From: Prunella strophiata
Taxonomy: Eukaryota > Chordata > Aves > Passeriformes > Prunellidae
Assembly (NCBI GenBank): GCA_036583965.1
Contig: JAZBQD010000019.1
Span: 19,945,085-20,009,084, forward strand
DNA length: 64,000 bases
Reading direction: 5' to 3'
Part shown: positions 25,373 through 38,864 of the stretch, piece by piece
Numbering within the stretch: position 1 is the first letter of the stretch
How the letters are laid out: each line of letters begins with the position of its first letter
Notes under the pieces: generated by a model
What the model was told of the DNA's origin: nothing
Seen by the model: the letters and a program-made list of their open reading frames with translations, nothing else
Database searches by the model: none
Made by a program: the position numbers and the translations under genes

Positions 25373-28330
25373 GATGAGGATTTTTTAAGGAGAGCTCAAA
25401 TTAGATTGTCACAATGAAGAAAAGACAGACATTTTCTGGGACACAAAATCACTTTTCAAGTCTAAACCAATGAAGAGTTGAGAAAAGTAGTGAAGAAAAG
25501 CACAGCTGGGAGCAGCTTCCTACCTGGTTACATTATTTAAAGAGAGCCTCTGACACAAAAAGTTGTCTGGTTCCTAGTGATAAAAGGATGATGTTGCTTA
25601 GGGAAGAGAAGATAGGAAAGAAAGCTACTGTATGCTGGAATTAGGAAATATGCAGTTGTTAAAAACAAAGCCCTGGACATGAAAATCTTCACACTTAAGT
25701 GGTTAAAAATTCAGGATTTGATTCAGCAACTTGCCTGGACCTCATAATCTAGAATGGACTATATTCCAAATCTCCTTTTGGATTGCTCAGGATCCTGTTC
25801 ATATATCCATATTTTGTGACTTCTTATGTCTGTACTGAAAATGAAAGAAGAAAGCTAAGTCTCTAAATGAATTTTAAAACTTTTCTTGGTGTCTAAATGT
25901 CAAGTAAGGGACCAATTGGAATAATTGTAAATTAGATTTATTTAGAAAATATTAAGCCTCTGGATTTGAAACATCAGTAAGGTCTCTCCTTTGCCAGGTA
26001 TTTTTGATCTGAGAGAAGAGAAAATCTGCATAGGAGACTTCAGGGATAAACCCAACCTAAACTAGACCTTGAAATACATGCTTGTTTCACCTTTCACTGA
26101 TAACCTGTGACAAGATGATGTAAAGCAGCGTTTACCATCAAATTGTAAGAGACTGTGCAGTTGTCAAAAGATGTCAATATCAGCTTTAACAATTGCTTCC
26201 TGAATGATTTTGGAGAGAACCACTAAGCTGCAGCTGGGTTTTGATAGCTCTTTACAGCTGTGCACATCTGGGCAGATGCTGTCTTTATCTGTATCTTTAG
26301 TTCTGGCTTGGTACAGAATGGCTGCAATGACAGTGAGGTGTAGCAACCATTTTCTTTATACATATATTATTATTTCAGTGCCATCCACTATGAACCACAC
26401 AATCTCTCTCTCTCTCATTTTTCTTCATAACCACATCTCTGGATTCCCATAAATAAAACCATAACTACTGATGCTTTTGTTTAACATGGTTTAAAATTAC
26501 AATAATGATTATGTCTTCCTTGGTAACTCCAAGTGCTTTCTGCTGAGTTGCAGTTCTTCTGCAGCAGGTTTTTTCTGCCTGAGACATACTGTCTCTAAAA
26601 TAAACATTTTTCTGCTCTTGTAACAACATCAAGAAAGTAGTTAACAAATGTAGTCTAATTTTTCCAGATTATGTCTATAGTCTTGTAAACTCTTTGGTTT
26701 AAGCAGTTAGCCAAAACTTGGGGTCATTTATATGAGGGAAAATGAATGATACAATATAGTCTTTAAGAGAAGGACATTTATTTATGAAGGAAGAACACAA
26801 GCTTTTATTTCCCCAAACACAGTTCAAAAAATATAAAAAAGTCACTTAGGGGTTTTATTCTCAGACTTTCTGTGTCTTGGCCATGACTTTCAGCTCTGCC
26901 TGTCCTGTCATACCTGTGGCTAAGGATACCTGACCCCCCTCTAGGATTAGATCTTTGACTTCTCTGCTGCCCTTCTTTTCAATTTCCTACTTCAGCTCAT
27001 GAACTGCTTGCCAAGCAGCCCACTACTTGTGGTATTCTAAGTCTTAGGAAAAAAAAAAAAAATTATGAAGGTAAGCCCAAGCCAAAATCACCATATTTGC
27101 AGGAAAAAAAGGATATTTTATGATTCAAGCATGGATTCAAAGCCAAAATTGTGTCCCTGTTTTTATTAGATGCCCAGCCAATATTCTTAAATATCACATT
27201 CTGCAATGTAGCAGGGGTGAAAAAAAAAAGTCAGAAATTGTGTTCCAAGTCTTCATCTAAGGGCTATATTCACTAACTCTGTAGTTAAAGCATTAGTTGG
27301 GTTGTCCTATAATGCAGTATAGCAGAAGAGTCAATGACTTCCATCCGTTTACTGTAATTTCAAATAAGCCAACATTAGATAAGAAGAAGTTAAATGTAAT
27401 TCATTAAAATTTTATTATGAACTTTGTCCAAATTTAAGGAAAAAAATTTGCTCTTGTATGAGATATTTTTTTATTTAAAAGCATACAGCAAAAAGTAACC
27501 AATTTGTAAGTGAGAATTTTTTTTTAAAATGTACACAACAAATGGGTTGACTTCAGAACAAAATATGGCACATGCACATCAGAGAGAACTCTGAAAAAGA
27601 CACTGGGCAACTTCCCAATTTCACTCTATTTTTCCTTCCCTTCTCTTTTCCTTTTCCTATTCCTTGTCTTGTAATTGAGAAACAAAACATCAGTTTCTAC
27701 AAGTTTTCCTGGTTAGCCTGTCCTGTCTGTGTGCAACTGAACATCCCTTGAGGGGGAAGAGACACACCTCCCTCTCCTCTGCAGGCACAGACCATGAAGT
27801 GACTTCACTAAACCATTCCACTTTGATCCATGATCAGAGAAGTTTTTAAAAGGCAGAGTGGTTGTGTGCATGGAAACAGCAGGCAGGGAGCAGCTCCATA
27901 TAACCCTTTGTAATGCAAGCCAGCACATGAATTTCTTGCACAAGCAACAAAACTCACCCCAGAAGAATAATAATTTGGGACTTCAAAATTACACTGAAAG
28001 GAAATATAACAGATTTTTTAAAAAATATTTTAAAAAATAAAAGTATGGGGAGATGTTATGGATTTTTTGTCACAGCATCATCATATAATACAATTTCATA
28101 CCTTTCTGTAGCAGTATGGCTATGGATAAGCTAAGAAGAAAAATGAGATATGGTGAGGCTTTTTCATTGCTTGTGTACCTTGGAAATTTATTTTCAATAT
28201 CAGTTGACTTGATCAAGATTTGAAAGAATTAATTGGATCCCAGCTTTACAAAGGATACACTGGCACTGTTTAAATTGTTGCTTATTAATACTTTGTACTA
28301 CACAGTTCAAGTTTTATTTCTTAACAATTT
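25373..28330. other. Non-coding sequence; pyrimidine tract at 27621-27670
   Basis: No gene is supported. A pyrimidine-rich run (CTTCCC, TTCTCTTTTCC and similar) covers about 27621-27670. The following 27720-27930 is locally G+C-richer with a 76-codon minus-strand frame that looks like chance. A short (CT)n run lies near 26402-26416. Confidence 0.6.
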
Positions 28331-28339
28331 GTGTTTTGC

Positions 28340-28500
28340 CTTATAGCAGTGGTATTTTGCCACCCTTCTTGGAGGAGGCAAGGATGAAATTAATCCAGTT
28401 ATTCAATTACCACTTTCTGAAAAGATCATTGCTCGTATGGGGAGGAGTGGGAACAAATCAATCTCCTCACTGATTAATTAAAGGTGGGTTTTCTCATGCA
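28340..28500. promoter_or_regulatory. Possible conserved non-coding element (low confidence)
   Basis: This segment combines homeodomain-type ATTA/TTAATTAA words (ATTAATCCAGTTATTCAATTA, split by other bases, and GATTAATTAAAGG) with a GC-balanced core and no simple repeat. That texture is typical of vertebrate conserved enhancers. I cannot measure conservation from one sequence, so this is only an inference. Confidence 0.2.
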
Positions 28501-31320
28501 GCACTTTTAGAGGGCAGAGAAGATCAGAAGGACCTTAGGGAAGTCAGTGTCTTCATCATGTCAAAGCACCTGCTCGCATTCCCTGACAGAACTGAATTGT
28601 TAAGGAGTGAGATCCCTGTTGATTTATACACTATTTTTTCTTTTTTTTTTTAAGTGTCAGTGCCTCCTATCCTTTTATAAAACTGTGCTGGTTAGTACAT
28701 TGAGATGAAATGTATATGGTTTTCCTTTTTTTTTTTTTTTGGAAAAGACAAATACTTGACTGAAAAGACTTACAAAGAGTTGTTTGCAATTTTAGCTGAA
28801 ATTCATCATTTAAAGAGAAAGCTGAATTTAGGTACATGTGCTCTGTCTATAGTCATAAAGTGAGATGAACAATCCAGAAGTGAAGTGAGAACTTCATTGG
28901 GATTTATTAATCTTTGAAAGAGCAATATGAATTTCTCCTGTCATTTTGTGAAAGAAAGCTAACATGGATTATCCTGATTCTCATAAATGCTTCAGAAATT
29001 TTGCTTTTTTTCTGATGAACAGGCACTTTGTTATTTGGGCTCACACCTTCCCTTCTGTTTTATGTGTAAATTCTTATCTATTTCTAAAATAAAATGTCTA
29101 GATGTCTGAGAACATGTTTCAAAGGACTCCATAACAGTCCTTTTGATGCAATACTGTTAGTGAACACAATGGATTGTCTGTGTAGTTTTAATTAACTTCT
29201 TGTGAAACTGACTTATATTTTTATTCATCAATAACCACATATCCAAAATATAGAAAACTAAATTCTATAAGTTTAACAGATAAGAAAACTTTATTTTTGT
29301 ACTGTTCTATAATTGTCCTTGAATGATATCATGATGATGGCATTTTTGTTAGCCTTTTATAAATTGTTAATTTGCCTTGAAAGCAAGATGAAGAACTGTA
29401 GGCAAAGAAACTCACTGAGAAGGATTGACTGGTATTGTGAAACCAAGATTCATTTCAAGAAAATTATTTTCAACAGTGGTAAGACCATACTGCACATAAT
29501 CAATGCTCCCAGGAAAAATGAGGGAATAAAAACCCTGCTGAAGTCATTGAGAGATTTGTTAAGTAATTCAAAGATGAGAAAAATTCTACTAGCAATCTTT
29601 ACTCTCTGTTTTCTTTTTTCAGGAATTGGATTTTGCCACTCTGACCTAAAATCAAAACATTCATTGCTGTTTTTCTCTTCAGAAGCATATTGAGCCTGCC
29701 CAGCTGACTGTCAGAAGAGTTGGTCTGCATTATGGAAAAGCAACTGAGGTGAAGAGAATTGAAATCTAAAACTGTTCAGTTCTGGTACAAAAAGGTCATT
29801 ATGTATGAAATTAATCTAATCATGACTGGATAGCTGCATTTTGTGTGCTGAATCTGACAAGTAACCAAACCAATTAGAAAGGTAAGAGAGTTCTTTTGTT
29901 CATATGTTACAAAAGGATAGTTGTTGATGGTACTTTTTTTTTTCTTATTTTCTTGCTAACATATACTACAATTCTGTCCATTAATGAAAATAATATTCTT
30001 AATATATTGTATTGTATTTCATTTTTAAAAGCAAGCCCTTTCTACTCATTTTATGTGAAGCTAAGAAATTAACAAAAAAAAAATAAATTCAGATATTTGG
30101 GATGCCCAGTAATACATTTAATATAAAATTATATTATTAAGCAGCCTTTTAGATAATACATTATTCTAAGGTTTTGGGTTGTTTTATTTTGCCTGCAAGA
30201 CTTTTTAATAATTGAAAATATATTCAACAACTTCTAGAAAAAATACATGTAGTGAAATTGAAAATAGAATCATCGGCCAACACTCACAAAATCTCTAAAT
30301 AAATATTCATAATTTCCCAAATAAGTGGTTTTCAATAACTTTTCACAGATAATTGCCAAGCATTTACCCATCTAAGACCAAACTTCTGAAGAGGAAATTG
30401 TCTTAAGTAGAGAACCTCCTCAGGTTCTCAGCAGACCTTAAGCATGTGCTTTAAATTTAATCATATTTACAAGAGCTGTCCCGAGGGTGAATGTTTTCCT
30501 TAACTGTCAGCTGTAAGAAGAGGACTTGTGGGTTTTTCCTGTCTACTTTGTAGATTGTCTAGCAAAAGACAACTGATAGTTCAATTCAGACTTTGGATAC
30601 TAATGCCATGCAGTTAAGATACAAGGGATTCCACTGCTTAGGACAAGCAAAAATCAAAAACTAAAAAGTCCCTATAATTAATAGTATAAGCCTAAGTATC
30701 ATAAGTCTCACAGCTATATATTTCCTCCTATCTGATAGCTAAAATGCAAAATAGCCTCCCTAAAGAAAATAACATACTGAAGACATGAATGGAATATGGA
30801 GAGTAAGAGCTGGCAACCACTGGTCAAAGCAAAAAGATTTTTCTGAAAGCTGATGACTGACTGGGAAATCAGAATGCCAAAAGATCTGCCCCAGTAACCT
30901 CCTCCAATCCTTATTTCCTCAGGAAATGTCTTGTTCCAGAGGTTTTCAATCCTTTTGGGTTTGGGGTTTTTTTGATCTAAGATAAAAATTTTATATGAAT
31001 ATCTTTGATTGGTAACAGCAGTGGCACAAGGCCAGTTACTCAATACATGAAATTTCTGGGCAGAAATTTTATCTGTGAATATGCCACTTTTACTCATTTA
31101 TGAAAAAAAAAAAAATCAGCAAAATTGTTTGTTTCAAAGGGAATAAAACAGAGGAAAGCAGAGCTTTTATCAATGTTTAAACATTTCCAGAACAATTCTG
31201 GCGAGATAAAGGGATGCAGTGTTGATTTTACTTTTAAGAAAATTTAATCAGAATTTGGACCTCTACTCAACCAGTCTGAATCCTGCTTCCACAAACTAAG
31301 TCTCTGAAAGTTAATATGTC
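28501..31320. other. Non-coding sequence, long chance ORFs
   Basis: Two of the longer frames of the window lie here: 126 codons (+) at 29313-29693 and 127 codons (-) at 30714-31097. Neither has a recognisable domain or flanking splice or promoter signals, and frames of this length are expected by chance in 64 kb of this base composition. T runs occur at 28726-28740 and about 29935-29943. Confidence 0.6.
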
Positions 31321-31360
31321 TATATATATATATATGTACATATGTATGTATGTATGTATG
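31321..31360. repeat. Compound (TA)n(TATG)n microsatellite
   Basis: Seven TA units pass into a TACA/TATG array. All 40 bp alternate strictly between pyrimidine and purine. Confidence 0.92.
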
Positions 31361-32380
31361 AAAGACTCTATTTTGCAAAAATAAAGGACACATTTCTGAA
31401 TTAATTCCACTGTGTAGCTTGAGGTCAAAAATTCCTTCATAATTTCAATAAATGATCAGTTGGCTACATAAACTTACTCTCCTTTTATCTTTCACAGCTT
31501 CCCCACAAACAGCTCTGAACGTGCCAGATCTTGGAAGCAGGCTGAAATCTGGCTGGTGACAGTAAACTTAGATTACTCCTGACAGAAATATTCTGCTTGG
31601 GAACAGAACTGAATTACGAATTTTGATTGTGATCCAGATTTGCCAGTGGAAGGAAATAATTTTTATATAAAGACAGCAATTTTGACACACTGTTTTCACA
31701 CGCCTTTATTTAAAAATAAAACAAAACTACATTTAGTCTTAAGACATTACTTTGAAGTGAATGCCCAAAAGTCTTCACTTTGAAAATACAAATACATTAT
31801 CCAGCCTTTTTTGCAGCCAAGTTTTAGTAAGTGATTCAACAATCTCCCCAAGTCTTTAAGTACCACACTTCGACTAAAATCACTAAAAAATCAAAAAATA
31901 TATCAAACCTGAATTTCAAAAATTTAAATAATAAAACCTTCAGAAAATACTAAGGGAAAAGAATATGTTTCTCTATTTTTAGTTATTTATAATACATTAT
32001 TTTTTCCAACTATAAACAAGTTAAAGTAGAATTCACCATGTAAGAAAAGTGAGCTGACAAACATTAAATTTTTTGAAAACAGTGAAAAGTTTGTTGAAAA
32101 AAAAGAGTATATGAAAGAGCTCTTAGTATTTGATTTTAGTCCTTTTAGCTAGTAGAGCTAACAAGTAATATTAGCCAAGATAATTTTGGCAAAAAAAGTA
32201 TGTATGTGCTTGAACATTTTAATAAATATATATTACACAGTAAAATTACTATAAAATTTTAGTGCATTATGAAGCATTATATAAATGTTAATTATTATGT
32301 CTTCTTTAGTAATGTAGTCTCTTCTAAATCTCCCTCTTTCAAATATTTTATACTTTAAATAGAAAAACCATGCCAGAAGA
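31361..32380. other. A+T-rich non-coding sequence
   Basis: This is very A+T-rich sequence, with no open frame of 60 codons or more that I consider meaningful. No named repeat was recognised. Confidence 0.65.
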
Positions 32381-32435
32381 TATATTAATATGCCTTATAC
32401 ATATAATAATAATATGTATTAATATATTAATATTA
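32381..32435. repeat. A+T-rich palindromic cluster
   Basis: ATACATAT (32397-32404) and ATATGTAT (32412-32419) form a perfect 8-bp inverted repeat around a 7-base loop. They are flanked on both sides by further ATATTAATAT words, giving a larger imperfect palindrome. It may extrude as a cruciform. Confidence 0.6.
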
Positions 32436-35180
32436 AGAAATGGGAAATCATCTCCCCTTACTGGCTATTATGTATAATTAACTTCAGAGATTATTCTGTT
32501 TAAATAGTTTTGTCCTAGGATTTTATGGTTTTTTTGCCCTACTAAACCTAGATCATACACTGAATGTAATTAAAATATAATGTACTTCAAACTGAGACCT
32601 AACAACAGGAATTTAGTCACTGACAATGCAGTATGGTGTTATCCTAACTGATGAGGCATTTTGTTTTAATTTTAAGTGATGAGTACACAGGTGAAGCATG
32701 CTTTATGGGCAGTCCTGCAGAGGGAAAGCATCTCTCTTTTCCCAGAACACACATAAAAGACATAAAATGCCATATAAACATTTTCCACATCATCATGTTT
32801 CCCAGTAGGACCACTTCTGAGTAAGAAGTTTTGTCTTCTAGTCTTGTTTAATCTTCATGTTAAATTTTCCTGTAATAAAGGGTTGCCTGCTGTAAGTTGT
32901 GTACAGGTGGGGTCTCCTCTTTCTGGTTCATATCAAGTTCACTTCGTTCCTACCTCTTTTCACATTATTGTGCCTCAGGCTCCCTCTTCTTCCAAATCCT
33001 TCTCAACCAAAAGACTTAAAAAAATACTCACTTTCTAGGTTATTTAGCCTGTTTTCATCCTGCATAATTTTAATAAAATAAAATGTTAATTTAAGCAAAT
33101 AATTTAAGTTAATGTTTTGATAGGATTATCTTGTCTAAGAGTATGTGTCTTGCTTATTATCTAGCTAAATAATGGGGTATTTGCCTCATAGTAGTTACCT
33201 ACCAGGTGAACATAAATGTGAAAGATTGGACTTGACTACCTGTCCAGTAGACAAGACACAAAGCTTTAACAGCCCTGTGAGGACTCTACTGCCTTCCTCT
33301 TCTGGGGGCCACTGAGGTGTGTTCTGACATGTACCACTAGAATTTAGCAGCTCTTAGTTCTTCCTGCTTGAATTATGAATAGCACCAGCTGCATATAGCA
33401 AAAATATAATTTACAGCATAAGACACCATTGGTGAGAAACCAATCTGAATTTTTGTCTGTCAGAGACTGATGATCTAGAAACCACACAAATCCTGTTAAC
33501 CTGGCATCTAAGTGAAGATGTTCCTCCACAATGATACAAGAACTATCTTGAATTGGAAAATAATTTGAAAGAAAAATGCATCTTTCTTGATTAGAATACC
33601 CAGACAGACACCTAGGCATGGATCTCTGGATGAGTGAAATCATCTATGCAGTAATTGTCTAAGGAGAAGTGCTAACTTAGAAAAAATGCTTCAAGTATGT
33701 TTTAGGGACAAATCCTCATCTGCTGATCTTGATTCCCACATATCTTTTTGGCCTCATTTTTTTATTGTTTGGTTTGGTCTTTTTTTCTTCAATTGCTCTA
33801 AACATGTTTGTATATTGAAGAGTTACCAATGTATATTCATGTCAGATTGTATCTGAGTTTTTCCCACAGTTTTCTAGAACCAACACATAAAAGTATTTAT
33901 ACCAACCAAAGCATACATTTTTATGTCCCCAGGTAAAAGTTGAGGTTAGAACTAAAACTTTAATGGAGAACAAGACTGAAACACTGATCCTACACAACAG
34001 GAAATAAACTGGCTCATGTATGAGACTTACATTCCAGTCAGTACTGATAGGGGTATTTGCAAGTCTCTTTAAATGAAAATATAAAGATTTCCTCAGGTGT
34101 GTATTAAAGACAGAATCCTTCACACAAATATGGCTGTTCCATTCATATACTTATCACCTAAAAAGGTCAAAATGGCTTTAAGGATTCTCACCACAATGAT
34201 TCTTTCAGCATCCTCTTGCCTTTCATGTATGAAGTAGCTATATATTCTTTCATGGCAATCATTGAACTTTTAATAACAGTGACTCCTCATTTTTTTTTGT
34301 ATTACCCTTTCTTTACTTTCTACTTTTTATTTTCCTGGGATGGTATATTGCTACGTCCTCCAGATTAACAGGAAAATATATTAAATAAATCTGTAAGGTA
34401 ATGAATAATGACATTTTTGTAAAATTAAGCCATAATCTGGAAGAATTCAATTTGAAAAATACAAATACTAGTGAAGAGTCTGAATGACACGGAATACTAA
34501 GAATTTTAGCTATTCTTTAGTATGTTCAGTGAATGTTTTGCAGTAGTCTCACGGGATCTAAATTAAGCCAGAAGAGAAAAAGTTATTAATTTTATTCTAT
34601 CACTCAGGATGATTAGTGATATTTCTGAATTCTGGGCCTTTCCTACAGCACAAAACTAAGGGAAATTGCACTATTAGGGACACAGAGAATGTATTCTATA
34701 TTTTATTGGCAGGGCAAAGGATAGAGTACCATTTTTTTTACCTTTCTCCACAGAACTGGGCTTCCTTTTTTCCCTGTAGGTGAAATACAATATCCAGTGC
34801 AAAAAAATCCAAGACTAATCTGATTTGGCAGTCCATCTGCATGAATAGTGAACCAGTCTTGACCTTCAAAAGCCTCACAGTGCCAAGAGAGCAGAAGACT
34901 AATGAACCACTGGAAACCCATGGATACCTCAATTTCTCAGCAATCTAGATTTCTTCCCAATCCCATCAGCTGCCTGCTCAGTGCAGTACAGCTTTGTGCA
35001 CTCAGTGGCCAGGAGCTGATGGCCATGGTTCACAGGGCATCTAGAACAGGGTGTCCTGAAAAGTGCACTCCTGACAGAATATAGTCTGAGATTTTAGGCA
35101 CTGCCATGGATATGGAAGTTTAATGTGGATGGGAGCCCTTTAAGAGAAACAACTGAGCCTGGATCTTTCACATCCTCAGC
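32436..35180. other. Non-coding sequence, nothing specific seen
   Basis: Open frames reach 99 codons (minus, 33344-33643) and 93 codons (minus, 33842-34123) without recognisable features. 34740-35060 is slightly G+C-richer but I cannot name a repeat in it. Confidence 0.6.
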
Positions 35181-35214
35181 AAAAGAAAAAAAAAAAGGAA
35201 AAAAAATAAAAAAA
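35181..35214 (+). repeat. A-rich low-complexity run
   Basis: Thirty-four bases of A are interrupted only by G or T. There is no associated retroposon body that I can identify. Confidence 0.85.
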
Positions 35215-37830
35215 GTCCTGACCACAAATCCTGCATTACAGTCTGAAAATAACTAGATTTGAAAACTCAAAGCATGTCACTTAAAATCTGTGGAATGGGA
35301 ACAATCTGTTGATATAATCAAGGACTTTAACTTTTTTCCTTCTTTGTGTCAGTATAATCAATCTCAAAAGAATTCTCTGTGAAACCTTCCCGTGAACACA
35401 AGCCTGTTCCAAGTTACATTTCTCTGGACAGAGAACAGAGAGACACCCCACTGACCCTCTGTTCCCTGGGCCTCAGAACACCCACACTTCAGTGAAAAGG
35501 AGGCAACCTCCCTCAGGAAACCTCATCTGTGTTTTCAAGGCTAACAGGAGCTGCACTACGTTTTGTCTGAAGCATCTGTAACTATGTATTAAGAATGCCC
35601 TCCAGAGCAAATCCCACTGGCTAGAGAGCTGAGAGACAGAGTCCAGAGGCAGCTCTGGGTTTAGAGAGAAGCCAGACCTTCAGAGTAAGAAACAGTGCAG
35701 CACCTCATCAAGCACCTAGGCAAACACTACTTAAAAACTAAGGCACTCTTGGAATCTTAGCACCACTAAAGTTAGATAGAGTTGATCAGATTTAAAACTT
35801 CCTGGCCTAAATCTGATATAAATTTCTGGTGATTCCTCTTATAAACCTGCATCCAAGTCCACTAAGTTATCCAGGAATTCTTTTGCAGAGCCAGAAACTA
35901 AATCCTAAGATCTGAAAAAAACCAAGTCATGTAAATATTGGATGTTTTCATTGGAAAACTGAACACATTCTTCAGTCTATTTTGATAGCAAAAATAATTG
36001 TTAGAGGCTTCCAGGGATGCAGATGGCTGTGCACTATGTGTGTTGAGAGAGAGAGCATCTTTTGCTCACCCAAACCTTTCTTTCAACTGAAAATCTTTCT
36101 TTTAAGCCAAATTAAATGCTATTTACCATGTCTTATGATTTCAGCTAATTTTAAAACTCAAAAATATAATTTCAAAATGCCAAAAGGTTTTGCTTGAAGC
36201 TATACCCACAAACACTCTTATTTGCTGAAAACTGCTTCTCATTAACTTGGTGTTCCCCAAAGAAACTTCATTGTTCTGTGAGTCTGAAGATACTTCTTAC
36301 CCACTGAACTATTCTTTGCTGATAAGTTTCTGATAATAGCATTATTCTCCCCAAAAAACATTCAGCTGTGCTCCCATTGCAACTACTGGCCTCAAAGGCC
36401 TTTTAACTTTTAAATTAGAAGCTTTTTCAAATGAAAAGAAAATCACTCTTTTGTGCATTTGAAATTTTCTCAAGGAAGCCTTATATTAATTAAGAAGAAA
36501 AAGTTCTTTTCTTTTTTTCAATCAAACCTAATTATAGTGTCTGAAAGTACAGTTTCTTTGAACTCTTGTTTCAAGAGGAAGGGAGGAGGAAATCCTCAGT
36601 ACTTTCTGCATGTGGAAACAAGTTTTGATCTAATCACATATGGTTAACCAATTTTAGTGGATTTTGTGCTTTTTACATGTTCCTAAGAGGTAGAGAATAA
36701 AAATATTTGAGTAGCAGGGGAATTACAGTAGTATTTATGAATCTTAAAAAAAAACCATAAAATACTGCATTCAAATGAGGACTCTGAAGTTCCTGTTTTT
36801 CCAGGAAACCTCCTTGATCTGGTTATCAAGGGGATAATCTCAAAGGAAAAGTGTTTAGTGGTATCTGAAACTTCTGGACCTAGTCAGAATTCAAGGGTGA
36901 TTAGAGGCTTCTTCTGCTGATTCTTTGCTGTATGGATAATTGGCACTATGTTATCAGGGCTCACAGCTCTGCACAGAAAATGCAAAAGTAAAAAAGAGAA
37001 TTCAAAGGGCAACATCTATCATGCTGGTTGTGCTTTGGCAGGATCTACTGCTCATCTCTGTAGAACAAGCACCAGACTCAGAACATTGCTAGCGAACCAG
37101 GTGATACTTGAGGATAAATTGGTTTATGATCATTCAACCAATTGGTCTCCTTATATTCATCGCTGTCCCTGCTAAATATCCCACCTAACATCTTCCAAGA
37201 CCCTGTGGAGTGATGCCCTGTCCTTAGCCCCATCAGGCATATCCTGAAGCAATGCCATTAGGTCAGAAAGCAACATGAGCCTCTCCCAGGGAGGCACCAT
37301 GGGATTATAACAATGCCTACACTTTGTATCTGTTAATATTATGAATGAGGGCTATTACTGAGAGCCCTGTCCCCACCAAAAATAAGCTGCCAAGTCTGAA
37401 AGATGCTGGTGGAGGAGGGATGGTCTGGGGCAGACAGAAGCCTGAACTGGTATAAACTGGTGGGATCTTTTAATTCCTATAGCTGACCTTTAGAATCTGA
37501 CCTCAGCCCAGGGCAGCAGTCTGTGGCCCCAGAATGACAACACTTACAGTCCAGACAAGAAGGAGAAGAGGTGTGCAGAGGCCTTAAGGGCTGCACCTGC
37601 CAACTGCAAGGCTACTCCTCTGAGCTGCAGGTATGAGTTCAGTGGGAGCCAGAGAGAGACATCCAGTCATGTCAGACAAACAACTGAACAGCCTCCAAAC
37701 TATAGACTTGAGTTACTAATGAACTTGTAAATAAATTAACTTATTCCAAGTTTAGAAGAAAATAGTACATTTTGAGTTGTAAATGTCTCAGATTAAGTCT
37801 CTCAGTGACCCTTCCTGCTGAAAGGGAGCA
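35215..37830. other. Non-coding sequence; G+C-richer patches of unknown origin
   Basis: 35390-35760 and 37190-37660 have moderately higher G+C and fewer stop codons, and could be remnants of old LTR or LINE insertions. I see no LTR ends, primer-binding site, polypurine tract or conserved coding words to support that. No gene is recognised. Confidence 0.5.
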
Positions 37831-37890
37831 GTTACCTCACCTTTGCCTGAGTTTCCTCATCTGTGTAGCAAGGTGGATGATTCTCAGAAG
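37831..37890 (+). mobile_element. MIR-like ancient SINE fragment
   Basis: The words TTACCTCACCTTTGCCTGAG and TTTCCTCATCTGTGTAGC closely follow the MIR 3' region, which reads approximately TTAACCTCTCTGAGCC, then TCAGTTTCCTCATCTGTAAA. A GGTGGATGATT segment follows, where MIR has GGGGATAATA. Similarity fades on both sides. It is an old insertion in the + orientation. Confidence 0.7.
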
Positions 37891-38864
37891 TTTATCCCAC
37901 AGCAACCTGGCAATGATCTTTTAAAATAGCACAATGCTGAAAAATACTAATTATAATAATTCTCATGACTGTGCCCACCCCAACTAATTGTCACACTGCA
38001 GAAAAAAAAAAAAGTGCTTGTATTGGAATAATAGCACAATTTATTTATGAAGGGATTGTTTTCTGTATATGTCTCAGTCTTCTCCAAATATAAAAATTCA
38101 GTGAGCTGAAGTTATTTCATATTTATGCAGTTTTGAATTTTAATGAACAAGAATGCCATACGTCCATGAAATTTTTAAAACCAAAAGATGAATCAGATTA
38201 ATCCACTTCACAGCCCTTCATGTTCTGGAAACAGGTATTGTGCAGACTTTTAGATAAATAATATTTAATTTAATTTAATTATTTAGCTATATAGTGCATT
38301 CATTTCAGCTCAAGACCGAGAGTGATTAAAATGCAGAAGCTAGGAATCCTGATAACACTATGCAAATTTTCAATATATTCTTAAGCAATCATGTTAAAAA
38401 TAATATAAGGTACCATAATTTTCCTGAAAAGTCTGAATTTAATCTAATTTATAGGTGCCAAAGATGATTTTCCAACATATATGTCACTGCTTCTCCTTCA
38501 GTGCTGTCATACTCCTGTTCTACAGAGGCATGACACTAAGCTAATACAACAGCTTTTGTAAATTCAGAGGAATTGCCAGCAGACTCAGATGCTGATAAGA
38601 AGAATAAAACTCTGGGTGGGGGGAGGATTGCACTGGCTGGGCTGTGGGCAGACCTGATGGCTGGAAGAGCAGAGAACACAGAAGGTGAGGTGGGTTCTAG
38701 TCCATTAAAAACCTCAGGAGCGTAAAGGTTAAAATACTTTGATGTGCCCTTAGCTAGTAGCAAAAGTGGGTTTACAAATGAGCAAAGGAGAGAAGTGTGA
38801 AAGGTGCTGGGAGCCACCTGCACTACAGATGCTGAGGGGCCAATATGGCACTGGCCAGCCTGCT
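37891..38864. other. Non-coding sequence, nothing specific seen
   Basis: A short (ATTTA)n-like run lies near 38260-38285. 38600-38860 is moderately G+C-rich, with a 95-codon minus-strand frame (38536-38823) that lacks recognisable features. Confidence 0.6.

Noticed and set aside
29313..29693. 126-codon plus-strand ORF
   Set aside because: At this base composition, a frame of about this length is expected roughly once by chance in 64 kb over six frames; no domain or signal was seen.
30714..31097. 127-codon minus-strand ORF
   Set aside because: Within chance expectation; no recognisable motif, promoter or splice context.
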